Below are positions 8,683 to 17,205 of a stretch of DNA of 64,000 bases, piece by piece. The notes beneath the pieces were generated by a model. That model did not search any database, had not been told where the DNA came from, and was given only the letters and a program-made list of their open reading frames with translations. This DNA is from Acetobacter cerevisiae. GTDB lineage: Bacteria; Pseudomonadota; Alphaproteobacteria; Acetobacterales; Acetobacteraceae. Position 1 is the stretch's first letter; every line of letters starts with the position of its first letter. The stretch covers positions 1 through 64,000 of the forward strand of contig NZ_LHZA01000152.1 of the NCBI RefSeq assembly GCF_001580535.1, written 5' to 3'. A program made the position numbers and the translations under genes.

Positions 8683-9945
8683 TCAGATTTTCTGTTCTGT
8701 ATTATACGCAGGCACCGGCTCAATCGGGAAACGGATCAGGTGGTAGGGCGGCTTTCTTTTGTCCTGCCCACCGTTAAAGCTGGCCAGACGGTTCCATTGC
8801 CCCAAGGTGCAATAAACATGCGTTTTGGTGCAGAAAATCCCATCAGGCGAGAGAATACGCGGGTCATGCACCATCAGGTCAAATGAGCCATCCGTATTGC
8901 GCCGCAAGATACAATCCTGCTCAAAATTGGTTGTATAAATCCGCCCCTGCGCATCGGTCGCCAGCCCGTCAGCCGTGCCCTTCTCCCCTTCATCTTTGAC
9001 GGCTGCCGCCAGCGCGGCCTCACTCACAGTCGGATCGGCCAGCAAAGCGGTGGGCAGGCTATACAGCCGACGGCTGGTAAGAGGTGCGTAAAACAGGCGG
9101 TCACTGTTCGGGCTCAGCGTGACGCCATCCGCCCCGCCAACCACAAAGCGCAGCGGCTTGCCCGGGGTGTAGACCAGCGGCACTCCTTCCACGACCGCCA
9201 TGAACCCCGGCTCCGCCTGCGTGGAGGGATGCGTCGCTAACACACGGCGCTGACGCCCTGAGGCAATATCCACCACCACCAGAGCAGGACTGTGCCCAAA
9301 GGAGCTATCGGTCACAAAGGCTGTGCCCGCTGGCCCGTGCGTCATGTCCACGCGCAGATCATTCATATGGCTGTCCGGCAGCAGAGCCGGAGCCTTGAGA
9401 ACAATTTTATGGACCAGCCGGTTGGTTTGCGGGTCAAAGCAGACCAGTTTCGCCGCCCCCGGCTGCAAGGGCTGGCCAGCCAGTTTGCCATCATCAATCG
9501 CCCAGACCCGGCCTTGCGTATCCATGGTCATGCCATGGATCGACATCAGCCGGTCTGCCGGGGCCGCCGCTGAGGGGAGGCTGAGGTCAGCGCTTGGCCA
9601 GGGCACAACACGCCCCTGCACCAGCTCTCCCAGCGTTGCCCCTTTATGGTTCACCGCATGCCGCGGAAAGCCCACAAAAATGCGCCCGGAATCCGTGACC
9701 ACCACACCGGAGGGACCCGGCCCATAAAAATCCGCGACAATTTCAAAGGACCCGGCAGGTTCATAACCCTGATCACCATTCACGCCGGTTGTTGGCGTAC
9801 CGCCACCGCTCCCTGCCTCCTGCGCAGCCCGCGCCGCAGACGGCCGGAGCAGACCTGCCGCAACAGGAAGGGCACAGCCACCCAGCATCACGGACTGTAA
9901 AAGCCGCCTGCGTCTGAGAGGCCGCCCCTCACCCTGCCCTGCCAT
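8683..9945 (-). CDS. Tat-exported major royal jelly / Yellow-family beta-propeller protein
   Basis: 420 residues starting at ATG 9945, chosen because AGGAGG at 9953-9958 is ideally placed and the signal peptide begins there; upstream in-frame codons look non-coding. The leader has LRRRRLLQS followed by a hydrophobic stretch and ASAARA-type cleavage region, a twin-arginine signal. The mature part shows repeated propeller strands (GRIFVGFPRH, GRVWAIDDGK, GTAFVTDSSFG, GRIYTTNFEQD, DGIFCTKTHVY) as in the MRJP/Yellow family. Bacterial members are periplasmic and mostly of unknown substrate. It faces mtnK convergently and has a solitary promoter region upstream. Family is well supported; function unknown. 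Confidence 0.8.
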   Translation of the reverse strand: MAGQGEGRPLRRRRLLQSVMLGGCALPVAAGLLRPSAARAAQEAGSGGGTPTTGVNGDQGYEPAGSFEIVADFYGPGPSGVVVTDSGRIFVGFPRHAVNHKGATLGELVQGRVVPWPSADLSLPSAAAPADRLMSIHGMTMDTQGRVWAIDDGKLAGQPLQPGAAKLVCFDPQTNRLVHKIVLKAPALLPDSHMNDLRVDMTHGPAGTAFVTDSSFGHSPALVVVDIASGRQRRVLATHPSTQAEPGFMAVVEGVPLVYTPGKPLRFVVGGADGVTLSPNSDRLFYAPLTSRRLYSLPTALLADPTVSEAALAAAVKDEGEKGTADGLATDAQGRIYTTNFEQDCILRRNTDGSFDLMVHDPRILSPDGIFCTKTHVYCTLGQWNRLASFNGGQDKRKPPYHLIRFPIEPVPAYNTEQKI

Positions 9946-10217
9946 TTCAGAGCCTCCTGACCGCTCCAACCCAGAGTTCTTTCCGCCATCCAACTCTCTT
10001 CCCACAGCGCTTTGTGTGTCCCGCGTCGGACTCCGGGCCGAAAGCGCCAGGGAAGAAGAGGGAAGCGAAGGGCCAGAAAACGGGCGAGACGTCATGGAAG
10101 CATCACTCCTGCCTGAAGGGTGGTCCACGCTCTCACGCACGCCCCAACCAGACAACCCCGTCTTCTGTGCCTGCTAGTCACAAATCCGAGGATGAGCACT
10201 CCCCGGCAGCAGAACAC

Positions 10218-10252
10218 AAAAAAGGCGGCGTCGTTTCCGACACCGCCTTTTT
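10218..10252 (-). terminator. rpsA terminator; rest of 9946-10325 is non-coding
   Basis: AAAAGGCGGCGTCG and CGACACCGCCTTTT form a stem with one internal mismatch and a 4-nt loop, flanked by A and T runs, about 75 nt after the rpsA stop. The remainder of the 380-nt gap 9946-10325 shows only the 5' region of the Yellow-family gene and no gene or RNA that I can support. Confidence 0.85.
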
Positions 10253-10325
10253 CGAGGCTTGCTTTAACACTCTTCCATCAGGCGAGGCGGGCCAGAAGGC
10301 CGCTCCACCCTCAGGTCCGACTGTC

Positions 10326-12038
10326 TTAGCTATCCGTGTTACGACGACGAATTGCCGCACCCAGAATATCACCGAGAGACGCACCGCTGTCAGATGAGCC
10401 GTATTCGTTGATAGCCTGCTTGTCTTCTTCAACTTCGCGACCTTTGATGGTCAGCGCAAGCTTGCGAGCGGCACGGTCAACAGAGACCACCTTCGCATCA
10501 ACGCGTTCACCAACCGCAAAGCGTTCCGGACGCTGCTCAGCCTTGTCACGGGCCAGTTCAGCACGACGGATGAAGCCGGTCAGAACGTCGTCAACCTTCA
10601 CTTCAATCCCGTTGGACTGAACTGCGGTGACGGTGCAGGTCACGATGGCACCTTTCTGAACGCTCGTCAGAACGTCAGCTGCCGGATCTTCCTGAAGCTG
10701 CTTGATACCGAGAGAGATACGTTCTTTCTCGACATCCACGTCCAGAACCTTGGCTTTGACAACCTGGCCCTTTTCGTAGTGCTTCATGGCTTCTTCGCCG
10801 GTTTCGTCCCAGGACAGGTCGGACATGTGAACCATGCCGTCGATGTCTGCAGACAGACCAACAAACAGACCGAACTCGGTGATGTTGCGGATTTCGCCTT
10901 CTACGGTGGAGCCGATCTTGTGCTCTTCCGCGAACTGCTCCCACGGGTTGCGCTGAACCTGCTTGAGGCCCAGAGAGATGCGGCGCTTCGCGCTGTCCAC
11001 ATCCAGAACCATCACGTCGACTTCCTGAGAAGTCGCAACGATCTTGCCCGGATGGACGTTCTTCTTCGTCCAGGACATTTCGGAAACGTGCACCAGACCT
11101 TCAACGCCCGGCTCCAGCTCAACAAATGCGCCGTAATCGGTGATGTTGGTCACGCGGCCCGTGTAACGCGCACCCGGCGGGTACTTCAGGGCAACATTTT
11201 CCCACGGATCAGCTTCAAGCTGCTTCATGCCCAGGGAGATGCGCTGCGTATCCGGGTTGAAGCGGATAACCTGCACGCGTACCGGCTGGCCGATCTGCAG
11301 AGCTTCGGACGGGTGGTTGATGCGCTTCCATGCGATGTCGGTCACATGCAGCAGGCCGTCAACGCCGCCGAGGTCAACGAACGCACCGTAATCGGTGATG
11401 TTCTTCACAACGCCGTCCAGGATCATGCCTTCAGTCAGGCCCTGGATCAGTTCGCTGCGCTGTTCTGCGCGGGTTTCTTCCAGAACAGCACGACGGGAGA
11501 CAACGATGTTGCCTCGTGCACGATCCATTTTCAGGATCTGGAACGGCTGCGGAACACCCATCAGCGGGCTGACGTCACGCACGGGGCGGATATCAACCTG
11601 GCTGCCGGGCAGGAACGCCATGGCGCCACCCAGATCAACCGTGAAGCCACCTTTAACGCGGCCATAGATGGTGCCGTTGACGCGCTGGTTTGCTTCGAAC
11701 GCTTTTTCAAGGTTCGTCCAGGCTTCTTCACGGCGGGCTTTTTCACGAGAGAGCACGATGCTGCCGTCACGGTCTTCGTAACGCTCAACATACAGCTCAA
11801 CAACGTCACCCGGTTTGACATCGGGTGTAACACCCTGAGGAGCAAATTCGCGCAGGGAAACGCGGCCTTCGCTCTTCAGACCAACATCGACAATCGCGAA
11901 TTCGTCGGTCAGGCGGACAATGCGCCCACGCACAACGGACCCGTCAAAGCCGGTATCGCGGCCGAGGGTCTCGCCAAGAAGGGAAGCAAAATCTTCGCCA
12001 CGGAAATGATCCGTGGCCGGGGTTGCGGCTGAAGCCAT
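10326..12038 (-). CDS. rpsA: 30S ribosomal protein S1
   Basis: S1 binds mRNA leaders and delivers them to the 30S subunit. From ATG 12038 (MASAATPATDHF) it has 570 residues, normal for alphaproteobacteria, with six S1 OB-fold repeats. The last four show the ITDYGAFVDL / ITDYGAFVEL / ITEFGLFVGL type strand. Upstream in-frame codons to 12200 are rejected because they carry no S1 similarity. The ribosome site is weak, as is usual for rpsA, whose leader normally mediates autogenous control. It lies downstream of aroA-cmk with a 281-nt gap that contains a likely promoter. Confidence 0.96.
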   Translation of the reverse strand: MASAATPATDHFRGEDFASLLGETLGRDTGFDGSVVRGRIVRLTDEFAIVDVGLKSEGRVSLREFAPQGVTPDVKPGDVVELYVERYEDRDGSIVLSREKARREEAWTNLEKAFEANQRVNGTIYGRVKGGFTVDLGGAMAFLPGSQVDIRPVRDVSPLMGVPQPFQILKMDRARGNIVVSRRAVLEETRAEQRSELIQGLTEGMILDGVVKNITDYGAFVDLGGVDGLLHVTDIAWKRINHPSEALQIGQPVRVQVIRFNPDTQRISLGMKQLEADPWENVALKYPPGARYTGRVTNITDYGAFVELEPGVEGLVHVSEMSWTKKNVHPGKIVATSQEVDVMVLDVDSAKRRISLGLKQVQRNPWEQFAEEHKIGSTVEGEIRNITEFGLFVGLSADIDGMVHMSDLSWDETGEEAMKHYEKGQVVKAKVLDVDVEKERISLGIKQLQEDPAADVLTSVQKGAIVTCTVTAVQSNGIEVKVDDVLTGFIRRAELARDKAEQRPERFAVGERVDAKVVSVDRAARKLALTIKGREVEEDKQAINEYGSSDSGASLGDILGAAIRRRNTDS

Positions 12039-12207
12039 GTGTAACTGTAAATCCTGCGTCGGCCCGAAAAATGCAGCCGACACTTCCTGCGCACCGCCTG
12101 CCGGCAGCACGACTTGCCGCGGAAAAGGGAACGGACCCTCTGGCCCGTCTGGTTCCCGCGACCCTGACTGAAAAGGAAACCCGCTGCAAACAACAGGCAT
12201 CTGAGGG

Positions 12208-12237
12208 CAGAGACACCCACCACCGGCGGCTTGTCAA
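12208..12237 (-). promoter_or_regulatory. possible rpsA promoter in the cmk-rpsA gap
   Basis: A perfect -35 hexamer TTGACA (minus strand, 12237-12232) is followed 18 nt later by a poor -10 (TCTCTG). It lies about 200 nt upstream of the rpsA start and would leave a long structured leader for S1 autoregulation. The -10 match is weak, so this is tentative. Confidence 0.35.
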
Positions 12238-12319
12238 CACAATCCGGCGGATTTTGATGGAGGGTGGCGGTAAAATTATTGATTTCGCGAGAACTTCTTT
12301 TTGCAGCCCTCGCAAGACC

Positions 12320-12973
12320 TCAGCCTGCGTGGGTGCCGAGTCGCTCCCGCACAACCCGCAGCGCTTCGGCCAGAACGGCATCCGCGCTGAGTGTGTCGGT
12401 CTCAATTACCACCGCATCGGCAGCCACCTGCATGGGGGCCGCTTCGCGCCCGGCATCTGCCGCGTCCCGTGCTTTTAAAGCCGCTGCCATCTCGGCCAGA
12501 CGCGCCTCCGCACCCTCCACCTTCGGGTCTTCCCCCAACTGCAAAAAGCGGCGGAGCGCCCGCGTAGCCGGAGAGGCCGTGATGAACAGTTTGACGTCCG
12601 CATCCGGGAAAATGGCCGTGCCAATATCCCGGCCATCCAGCACCCCGCCACGCGCCTGCGCAAACCGACGCTGCGTTTCCACCAGTGCACTACGCACTGC
12701 GGGCTGGGATGCAACCTGACTGGCGGCACGCGCTACTTCCTGCGTGCGCAGGTCTTTACGCTGGGTATCTTCCGCCTTCAGCGTGCGGGCAAACTCTTCT
12801 GCCGGAGCTGCCGGGTCCTGCCCGGCATCCAGCACCAGACGCCCCACAGCCCGATAGAGCAGGCCTGTATCCAAATATGGCAGGTTCAGTTCTGCTGCCA
12901 GACGCTTGGCCAGCGTGCCTTTACCTGCCGCTGCCGGGCCATCAACCGCAAGAACCGGACCGCCGCGCATCAT
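12320..12973 (-). CDS. cmk: cytidylate kinase
   Basis: Phosphorylates CMP and dCMP. The 217-residue product has the P-loop GPAAAGKGTLAKRLA at about 12-26, LDTGLLYRAVG (nucleoside site), and GRDIGTAIFPDADVKLFITAS, all standard for Cmk. ATG 12973 overlaps the aroA stop by 4 nt (ATGA), indicating translational coupling. The aroA-cmk-rpsA order is widely conserved in proteobacteria. Confidence 0.96.
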   Translation of the reverse strand: MMRGGPVLAVDGPAAAGKGTLAKRLAAELNLPYLDTGLLYRAVGRLVLDAGQDPAAPAEEFARTLKAEDTQRKDLRTQEVARAASQVASQPAVRSALVETQRRFAQARGGVLDGRDIGTAIFPDADVKLFITASPATRALRRFLQLGEDPKVEGAEARLAEMAAALKARDAADAGREAAPMQVAADAVVIETDTLSADAVLAEALRVVRERLGTHAG

Positions 12974-14325
12974 GCTGAAAACCCTGCACCAAGGCTGTTC
13001 ATCAGCGTGAAATAGCCGGGGAAGCTGGTGTCAATAAACGCGGTATCATCAATATCCACCGGCTTTTCCGTCACCAGTCCCAGCACAGAGGCACTCATGG
13101 CCAGACGATGGTCCATATGGGTTTCCACCAGACCGCCGCCGGGAATATGGCCGCCAGTGCCATGGATAATCAGGTCATCCCCATCAATGCGGGTGCGCAC
13201 GCCGTTATTTTCCAGCAGCGCTACCGTGGACGCCAGACGGTCGCTTTCCTTCACCCGCAGTTCAGCCAGCCCGCGCAGGCGGGAAATGCCCGAGGCATAC
13301 GCCGCGGCCACGGCGAGAATGGGGTATTCATCAATCATGGACGGTGCGCGATCTGCCGGGACATCCACGGCCTGAAGCGAGGAGGCCCGCACATGCAGGT
13401 CACCCACCGGCTCGCCACCCTCGGTGCGCTCATCCAGAATATCCAGACGCCCGCCCATTTCCCGCAAGGTGGTGAACAGGCCGGTGCGGAGCAGGTTCAG
13501 CCCCACATTGGAAATCAACACATCAGACCCCGGCACCAGCAGGGCCGCCACCAGCACAAAAGCGGCAGAAGACGGGTCACCCGGCACAGTTACATCCCGC
13601 GCCACCAGACGCGGCTTGCCTTCCAGCCGGATAATGCGCCCACCGTCCGGCGTTTCGTCCACCGTGACGTGCGCGCCAAAGTGCCGCAGCATGTTTTCGG
13701 TATGATCACGGGTCGGCACAGGTTCTTCCACCTGCGTCACACCTTCCGCATTCAGGCCCGCCAGCAGAACTGCGGATTTCACCTGCGCGGACGCCACCGG
13801 CAGACGGTAGGACAGTGGTGCCGGCTGCGCGTTACCCTGAATGGCCAGCGGCAGACGCCCGCCTTCCCGCGCAAGGAACGTCGCCCCTGTGCCTGCCAGC
13901 GGGTCCATCACGCGCTTCATCGGGCGGCGGCGGAGACTGGCATCCCCGGTCATGACGGACATAATGCCGTGGCTGGCCAGCAGGCCGGACAGCAGACGCG
14001 CCGCCGTGCCGGAATTGCCCATGTCCAGCACATCTGCGGGTTCCTGCAACTCACCAAGCCCGCAGCCATGCACATGCCAGCGACCATCATCTTCCCGGGA
14101 AATTTTTGCGCCAAGCGCCCGCATGGCGGCGGCAGTGCGCAGCACATCCTCGCCTTCCAGCAGGCCCACAATGCGCGTCTCACCTTTGGCAAGCGCTGCA
14201 AACATCAGGGCGCGGTGGCTGATGGATTTGTCACCCGGCACGGCAATTTTGCCGCTGAGGGACGAAGCTGGGCGGGAAACACGCAGAGCGCTGGAGGGGG
14301 AAGCAGAAGGCTGTGTCATGGTCAT
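12970..14325 (-). CDS. aroA: 3-phosphoshikimate 1-carboxyvinyltransferase (EPSP synthase)
   Basis: Condenses shikimate-3-phosphate with PEP, sixth step of the shikimate pathway. From ATG 14325 it is 451 residues, with SGKIAVPGDKSISHRALMF near the N-terminus, ASAQVKSAVLLAGLN, VPGDPSSAAF, DRAPSMIDEYPILAVAAA and ELRVKESDR. The pattern follows class II EPSPS (Agrobacterium CP4 type). At the residue where CP4 has the tolerance-linked Ala100, this protein has Gly (GNSGTAARL). The 400-nt in-frame extension upstream to 14730 has no family similarity and overlaps the divergent FYDLN gene. ATG 14319 is an alternative start. Confidence 0.95.
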   Translation of the reverse strand: MTMTQPSASPSSALRVSRPASSLSGKIAVPGDKSISHRALMFAALAKGETRIVGLLEGEDVLRTAAAMRALGAKISREDDGRWHVHGCGLGELQEPADVLDMGNSGTAARLLSGLLASHGIMSVMTGDASLRRRPMKRVMDPLAGTGATFLAREGGRLPLAIQGNAQPAPLSYRLPVASAQVKSAVLLAGLNAEGVTQVEEPVPTRDHTENMLRHFGAHVTVDETPDGGRIIRLEGKPRLVARDVTVPGDPSSAAFVLVAALLVPGSDVLISNVGLNLLRTGLFTTLREMGGRLDILDERTEGGEPVGDLHVRASSLQAVDVPADRAPSMIDEYPILAVAAAYASGISRLRGLAELRVKESDRLASTVALLENNGVRTRIDGDDLIIHGTGGHIPGGGLVETHMDHRLAMSASVLGLVTEKPVDIDDTAFIDTSFPGYFTLMNSLGAGFSA

Positions 14326-14561
14326 TTCATTCCGGCTTGTCCTGCCGTAAGTCAATCCGGCACGCGGGAAAACGGCGTCTTTTTTGCGTAAAAATATGCG
14401 TAACCGGTGCTTCAGGGTTTGACAGGACACCTGTGCAATGGCATGTGGCCTCGCCTTAATACGTCTGGATCGTTTTCCTTCCGCGCCGCGGTTTGAAGGG
14501 AATCGTCCTTTTCCGGGACACGCTTTGTCCCAATGTCTGACCAGGATCGACAGGTAGCAAG

Positions 14562-14891
14562 ATGTCCCAGCCCGATCTCGGCACCAAACGCGTCTGCGTG
14601 TCCTGCGGTGCCCGCTTCTATGACCTGCACAGGTCTCCCGCCGTTTGCCCGAAATGTGGCACGGAACAGCCGGAACTCGTCTCCCGCCTGCGTCGCAGCA
14701 CGGACAGTCTGACACCGCATGCAGACACACCGGCTCCGGCCAAGAAAGAAGATGAAGATATCGATATCGACACAGATGCCGATACCGATGGCGATGATGT
14801 GATGGAAGACACGTCCGATCTGGACGATGATGATGATGACATCAGCTCTGACATCGACGTCAGCACGGATTCGGACGAACACGATTCCTGA
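14562..14891 (+). CDS. FYDLN acid (TIGR02300) family protein
   Basis: 109 residues. The N-terminal half is a small zinc-ribbon-like module with CVSCGARFYDL and CPKCGTEQ (two CxxC pairs) and the family-naming FYDL. The C-terminal half, from about residue 62, is an acidic low-complexity tail of alternating Asp/Glu with Ile, Val, Thr (DIDIDTDADTDGDD, DLDDDDDD). The family is restricted to alphaproteobacteria and typically sits beside aroA, as here (divergent). Function is unknown; the zinc ribbon plus acidic tail would suit a nucleic-acid- or ribosome-associated factor, which is inference. Confidence 0.85.
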   Translation: MSQPDLGTKRVCVSCGARFYDLHRSPAVCPKCGTEQPELVSRLRRSTDSLTPHADTPAPAKKEDEDIDIDTDADTDGDDVMEDTSDLDDDDDDISSDIDVSTDSDEHDS

Positions 14892-14960
14892 TTCGCCTCA
14901 GGGCGTCGGGCTTTCCCCGGCCCCTGCTCAGCCAGACATCACGCTATCGTGATGTGCCTT

Positions 14961-14989
14961 TAAAAGCCCGCTTCTGCCGGGCTTTTTTT
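14961..14989 (+). terminator. terminator between convergent FYDLN gene and folB
   Basis: AGCCCG/CGGGCT stem with 7-nt loop, A run before and seven T after. It serves the plus-strand FYDLN gene and can also stop minus-strand transcription leaving folB. Confidence 0.85.
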
Positions 14990-15000
14990 GTGCCCGGCTT

Positions 15001-15393
15001 TTACGCGCGGCGTTCTATTTCCACGCCCACGGCTTCAATTTCTTCAAACACATCCAGCTTTTCAATCAGCACACGCACAACGCGCACGCGGGTATCCGCC
15101 AGCACGCCTGCGGCAATACGCTCAGCCAGCGTTTCCACCAGCTGCACATGGCCTTCCTGCACAATACGACGCACCAGCAGCACGACGTCCTCGTAAGAAA
15201 CTGTGCGACTCAGGTCATCTGCGCCGACTTCCAGATCATTCCTGTCCACCACACCGAAGGAGACGGACACGCGAATACGCTGCGTGACCCCCTGCTCGTG
15301 CGGGAACACGCCGATATGGGCATCCAGCACCATGTTTTTCAAAAACAGATGGCGCAACGGCGGCTGGTCCGCCCAGGGAGCAAAAATTGTCAT
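15001..15393 (-). CDS. folB: dihydroneopterin aldolase
   Basis: Converts 7,8-dihydroneopterin to 6-hydroxymethyl-dihydropterin in folate synthesis. The 130-residue product starts at ATG 15393, with LKNMVLDAHIGVFPHEQGVTQRIRV near the N-terminus, SYEDVV, HVQLVETLAERIA (catalytic Glu/Lys-region helix) and VRVLIEKLDVF. The longer in-frame extension lies inside the upstream SDR gene and is rejected. It starts 5 nt after the SDR stop, so the two are co-translated. Confidence 0.93.
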   Translation of the reverse strand: MTIFAPWADQPPLRHLFLKNMVLDAHIGVFPHEQGVTQRIRVSVSFGVVDRNDLEVGADDLSRTVSYEDVVLLVRRIVQEGHVQLVETLAERIAAGVLADTRVRVVRVLIEKLDVFEEIEAVGVEIERRA

Positions 15394-15398
15394 GTGTC

Positions 15399-16226
15399 CT
15401 ATTCTTCCAGCACCGCACCGGGCGGGAGAGCCGGTGACCATTGCAGATGCTGCCCGCCATCCAGCGCCAGCATCTGGCCGGTGACAGACGGCAGGGCCAG
15501 CAGGGCCAGCGCCGCCCGCGCCACTTCCTCCGGTGAGGTCCCATGCCCCAGCGGCACCGAGGCGCATTGCTTTGCAAACTGCTCTTCGGTCTGGCGCGGG
15601 CTGGGCAACGCCGGGCCGGGGCCGACGGCATTCACCCGGATTTTTTTAGGTGCCAGCGCCAGCGCCATGGTTTGCGTCAACGTCCACAAGGCGCTTTTGG
15701 AGACGGTATAGCTGATGAAATGCGGCGTGAGAGACCACACGCGCTCATCCAGCATGTTCAGAATCATCCCCTCCGCCTGAGCCGGAAGGGCTTTGGCAAA
15801 AGCCTGCATCAGCACAAACGGCGCGCGCAGGTTGGGCTTCATATGCCCCACCCAGCTCTCCCGCGTGGTGTTGTCCCACTCATCACGCTCAAAAGTGGAG
15901 GCATTATTCACCAGCACACCCAGCGGGCCGCCCAGAGCCTCCATGGCACCGGGGATCAGCGGGGTCACCTCTTCCTCCCGCGCCAGATCGCCTTGCAGCA
16001 GGCAGCCTTTGCGCCCACGGGCCTCGACAGCTTTCAGCGTTTCTTCTGCCCCATCCCGGTCTCCCCGGTAATGGATAGCGACATCAAACCCGGCCTCAGC
16101 CAGAGCCAGCACAATAGCCCGCCCCAGACGCGCTTTGCCGCCCGTCACCAGAGCACGGCGCGGCATAGCGGGGGAAATGGGGAACACGCTCAGCGGCACA
16201 AAGGCATTGGTCTCGGGCGCGTTCAT
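15399..16226 (-). CDS. SDR oxidoreductase of pteridine-reductase (FolM/PTR1) type
   Basis: 275-residue short-chain dehydrogenase. It has the Rossmann glycine motif TGGKARLG, VNNASTFERD and the active-site stretch NMLDERV...SYTVSKSAL. The Asp-x12-Tyr-x3-Lys spacing equals that of the PTR1 catalytic Asp/Tyr/Lys set as I recall it, which sets this group apart from ordinary Ser-Tyr-Lys SDRs. It overlaps recR by 4 nt (ATGA) and is followed 5 nt later by folB. A role reducing dihydropterin or dihydrofolate (FolM-like) is inferred from residues and neighbour. The specific substrate is unproven. Confidence 0.75.
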   Translation of the reverse strand: MNAPETNAFVPLSVFPISPAMPRRALVTGGKARLGRAIVLALAEAGFDVAIHYRGDRDGAEETLKAVEARGRKGCLLQGDLAREEEVTPLIPGAMEALGGPLGVLVNNASTFERDEWDNTTRESWVGHMKPNLRAPFVLMQAFAKALPAQAEGMILNMLDERVWSLTPHFISYTVSKSALWTLTQTMALALAPKKIRVNAVGPGPALPSPRQTEEQFAKQCASVPLGHGTSPEEVARAALALLALPSVTGQMLALDGGQHLQWSPALPPGAVLEE

Positions 16227-16819
16227 GCTGGCCTCCGTGCGCCAAGGGCTGCGGCCAGCGTGCCATCATCCAGCACATCCAGCGCACCACCCACTGGCAT
16301 ACCCTGCGCCACGCGGCTTACAGTCACGCCCTCGTAAAAAGCCAGTTTGTCCATCAGCCAGTGCATGGTTGTCGCTCCCTCTACTGTCGCGCCAAGGGCG
16401 AGAATGACTTCCCGCACGCTGCCCTGCTCCAGCCGCTCCAGCAGCGGGCTGATATTCAGATCTTCCGGGCCGATCCCGGCCAGAGGGGAAAGCGTGCCCC
16501 CCAGCACCTGATACACGCCACGGTGCACTCCCGCGCGCTCCAGCGCCCAGAGGTCTCCCACCGTTTCCACCACACACACCACGCTCGGGTCCCGCAAGGG
16601 GTCCGTGCAGATATGGCAGGGGTCAACCGTGTCCAGATTGCCGCAGGTGGAACAGGTTTTTACGGCCTCTCCCGCACGCTCCAGCGCACGGGCCAGCGGC
16701 ACAAGGCGCGCCTGCGGGTCACGTAGCAGAAACAGGGCAATGCGGCGGGCAGAGCGCGGGCCAAAGCCCGGCAACCGCCCCAAAAGCCTGATCAGCTGCT
16801 CTATTTCATGCCCGCCCAT
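16223..16819 (-). CDS. recR: recombination mediator protein RecR
   Basis: With RecO/RecF it helps load RecA at gapped DNA. The 198-residue product has the HhH-type LGRLPGFGPRSARRIALFLL, the four-Cys zinc finger CSTCGNLDTVDPCHIC at about 55-70, a Toprim domain starting CVVETVGDLWALERAG, and a Walker-like C-terminal GMPVGGALDVLDDGTL. It lies 16 nt after ybaB in the conserved dnaX-ybaB-recR order. Confidence 0.96.
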   Translation of the reverse strand: MGGHEIEQLIRLLGRLPGFGPRSARRIALFLLRDPQARLVPLARALERAGEAVKTCSTCGNLDTVDPCHICTDPLRDPSVVCVVETVGDLWALERAGVHRGVYQVLGGTLSPLAGIGPEDLNISPLLERLEQGSVREVILALGATVEGATTMHWLMDKLAFYEGVTVSRVAQGMPVGGALDVLDDGTLAAALGARRPA

Positions 16820-16835
16820 GCCGCGCTACGTCTGG

Positions 16836-17159
16836 TCAGAACGGGAGTTTCATACCAGCAGGCAGGTTCAGGCCGCCGGTGACTTTCTGCATTTCTTCCG
16901 CTGCTGTTGCGTCCAGCTTGGTGCGGGCATCAGCGCAGGCCGCCATAATCAGGTCCTGCAGCATTTCCATTTCTGCCGGGTCAGCCAGCTTGGGATCGAT
17001 CTGGATGGAGCGCATGTCGCCCTTGCCGCTCAGCACAACTTTCACCATGCCCGCACCTGCGGAGCCTTCAATGTTCATGGCTTCCAGCGAGCTCTGCATG
17101 GCTTCCATTTTGGCCTGCATCTGAGTGGCCTGCTTCATCAGTCCGGCAAGATTTTTCAC
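16836..17159 (-). CDS. ybaB: YbaB/EbfC nucleoid-associated protein
   Basis: 107 residues from a GTG at 17159, preferred because AGGAGAG lies just upstream and the family start [17 protein letters not shown] begins there; the ATG at 17183 lacks such a site. Helical N-terminus, central [20 protein letters not shown] sheet and C-terminal Asn/Leu-rich tail are typical. DNA-binding homodimer, found between dnaX and recR in most proteobacteria. Confidence 0.93.
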   Translation of the reverse strand: MKNLAGLMKQATQMQAKMEAMQSSLEAMNIEGSAGAGMVKVVLSGKGDMRSIQIDPKLADPAEMEMLQDLIMAACADARTKLDATAAEEMQKVTGGLNLPAGMKLPF

Positions 17160-17205
17160 AGCATCTCTCCTATCTGGCTGCACCAGTGCAGCCTGTTTGT
17201 TCGGT

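Noticed and set aside
10779-12032. 417-residue plus-strand open frame
   Set aside because: Antisense to the S1 repeats of rpsA.
14326-14730. N-terminal extension of aroA and minus-strand overlap with the FYDLN gene
   Set aside because: Cys-rich, no EPSPS similarity, and overlaps a well-supported divergent gene.
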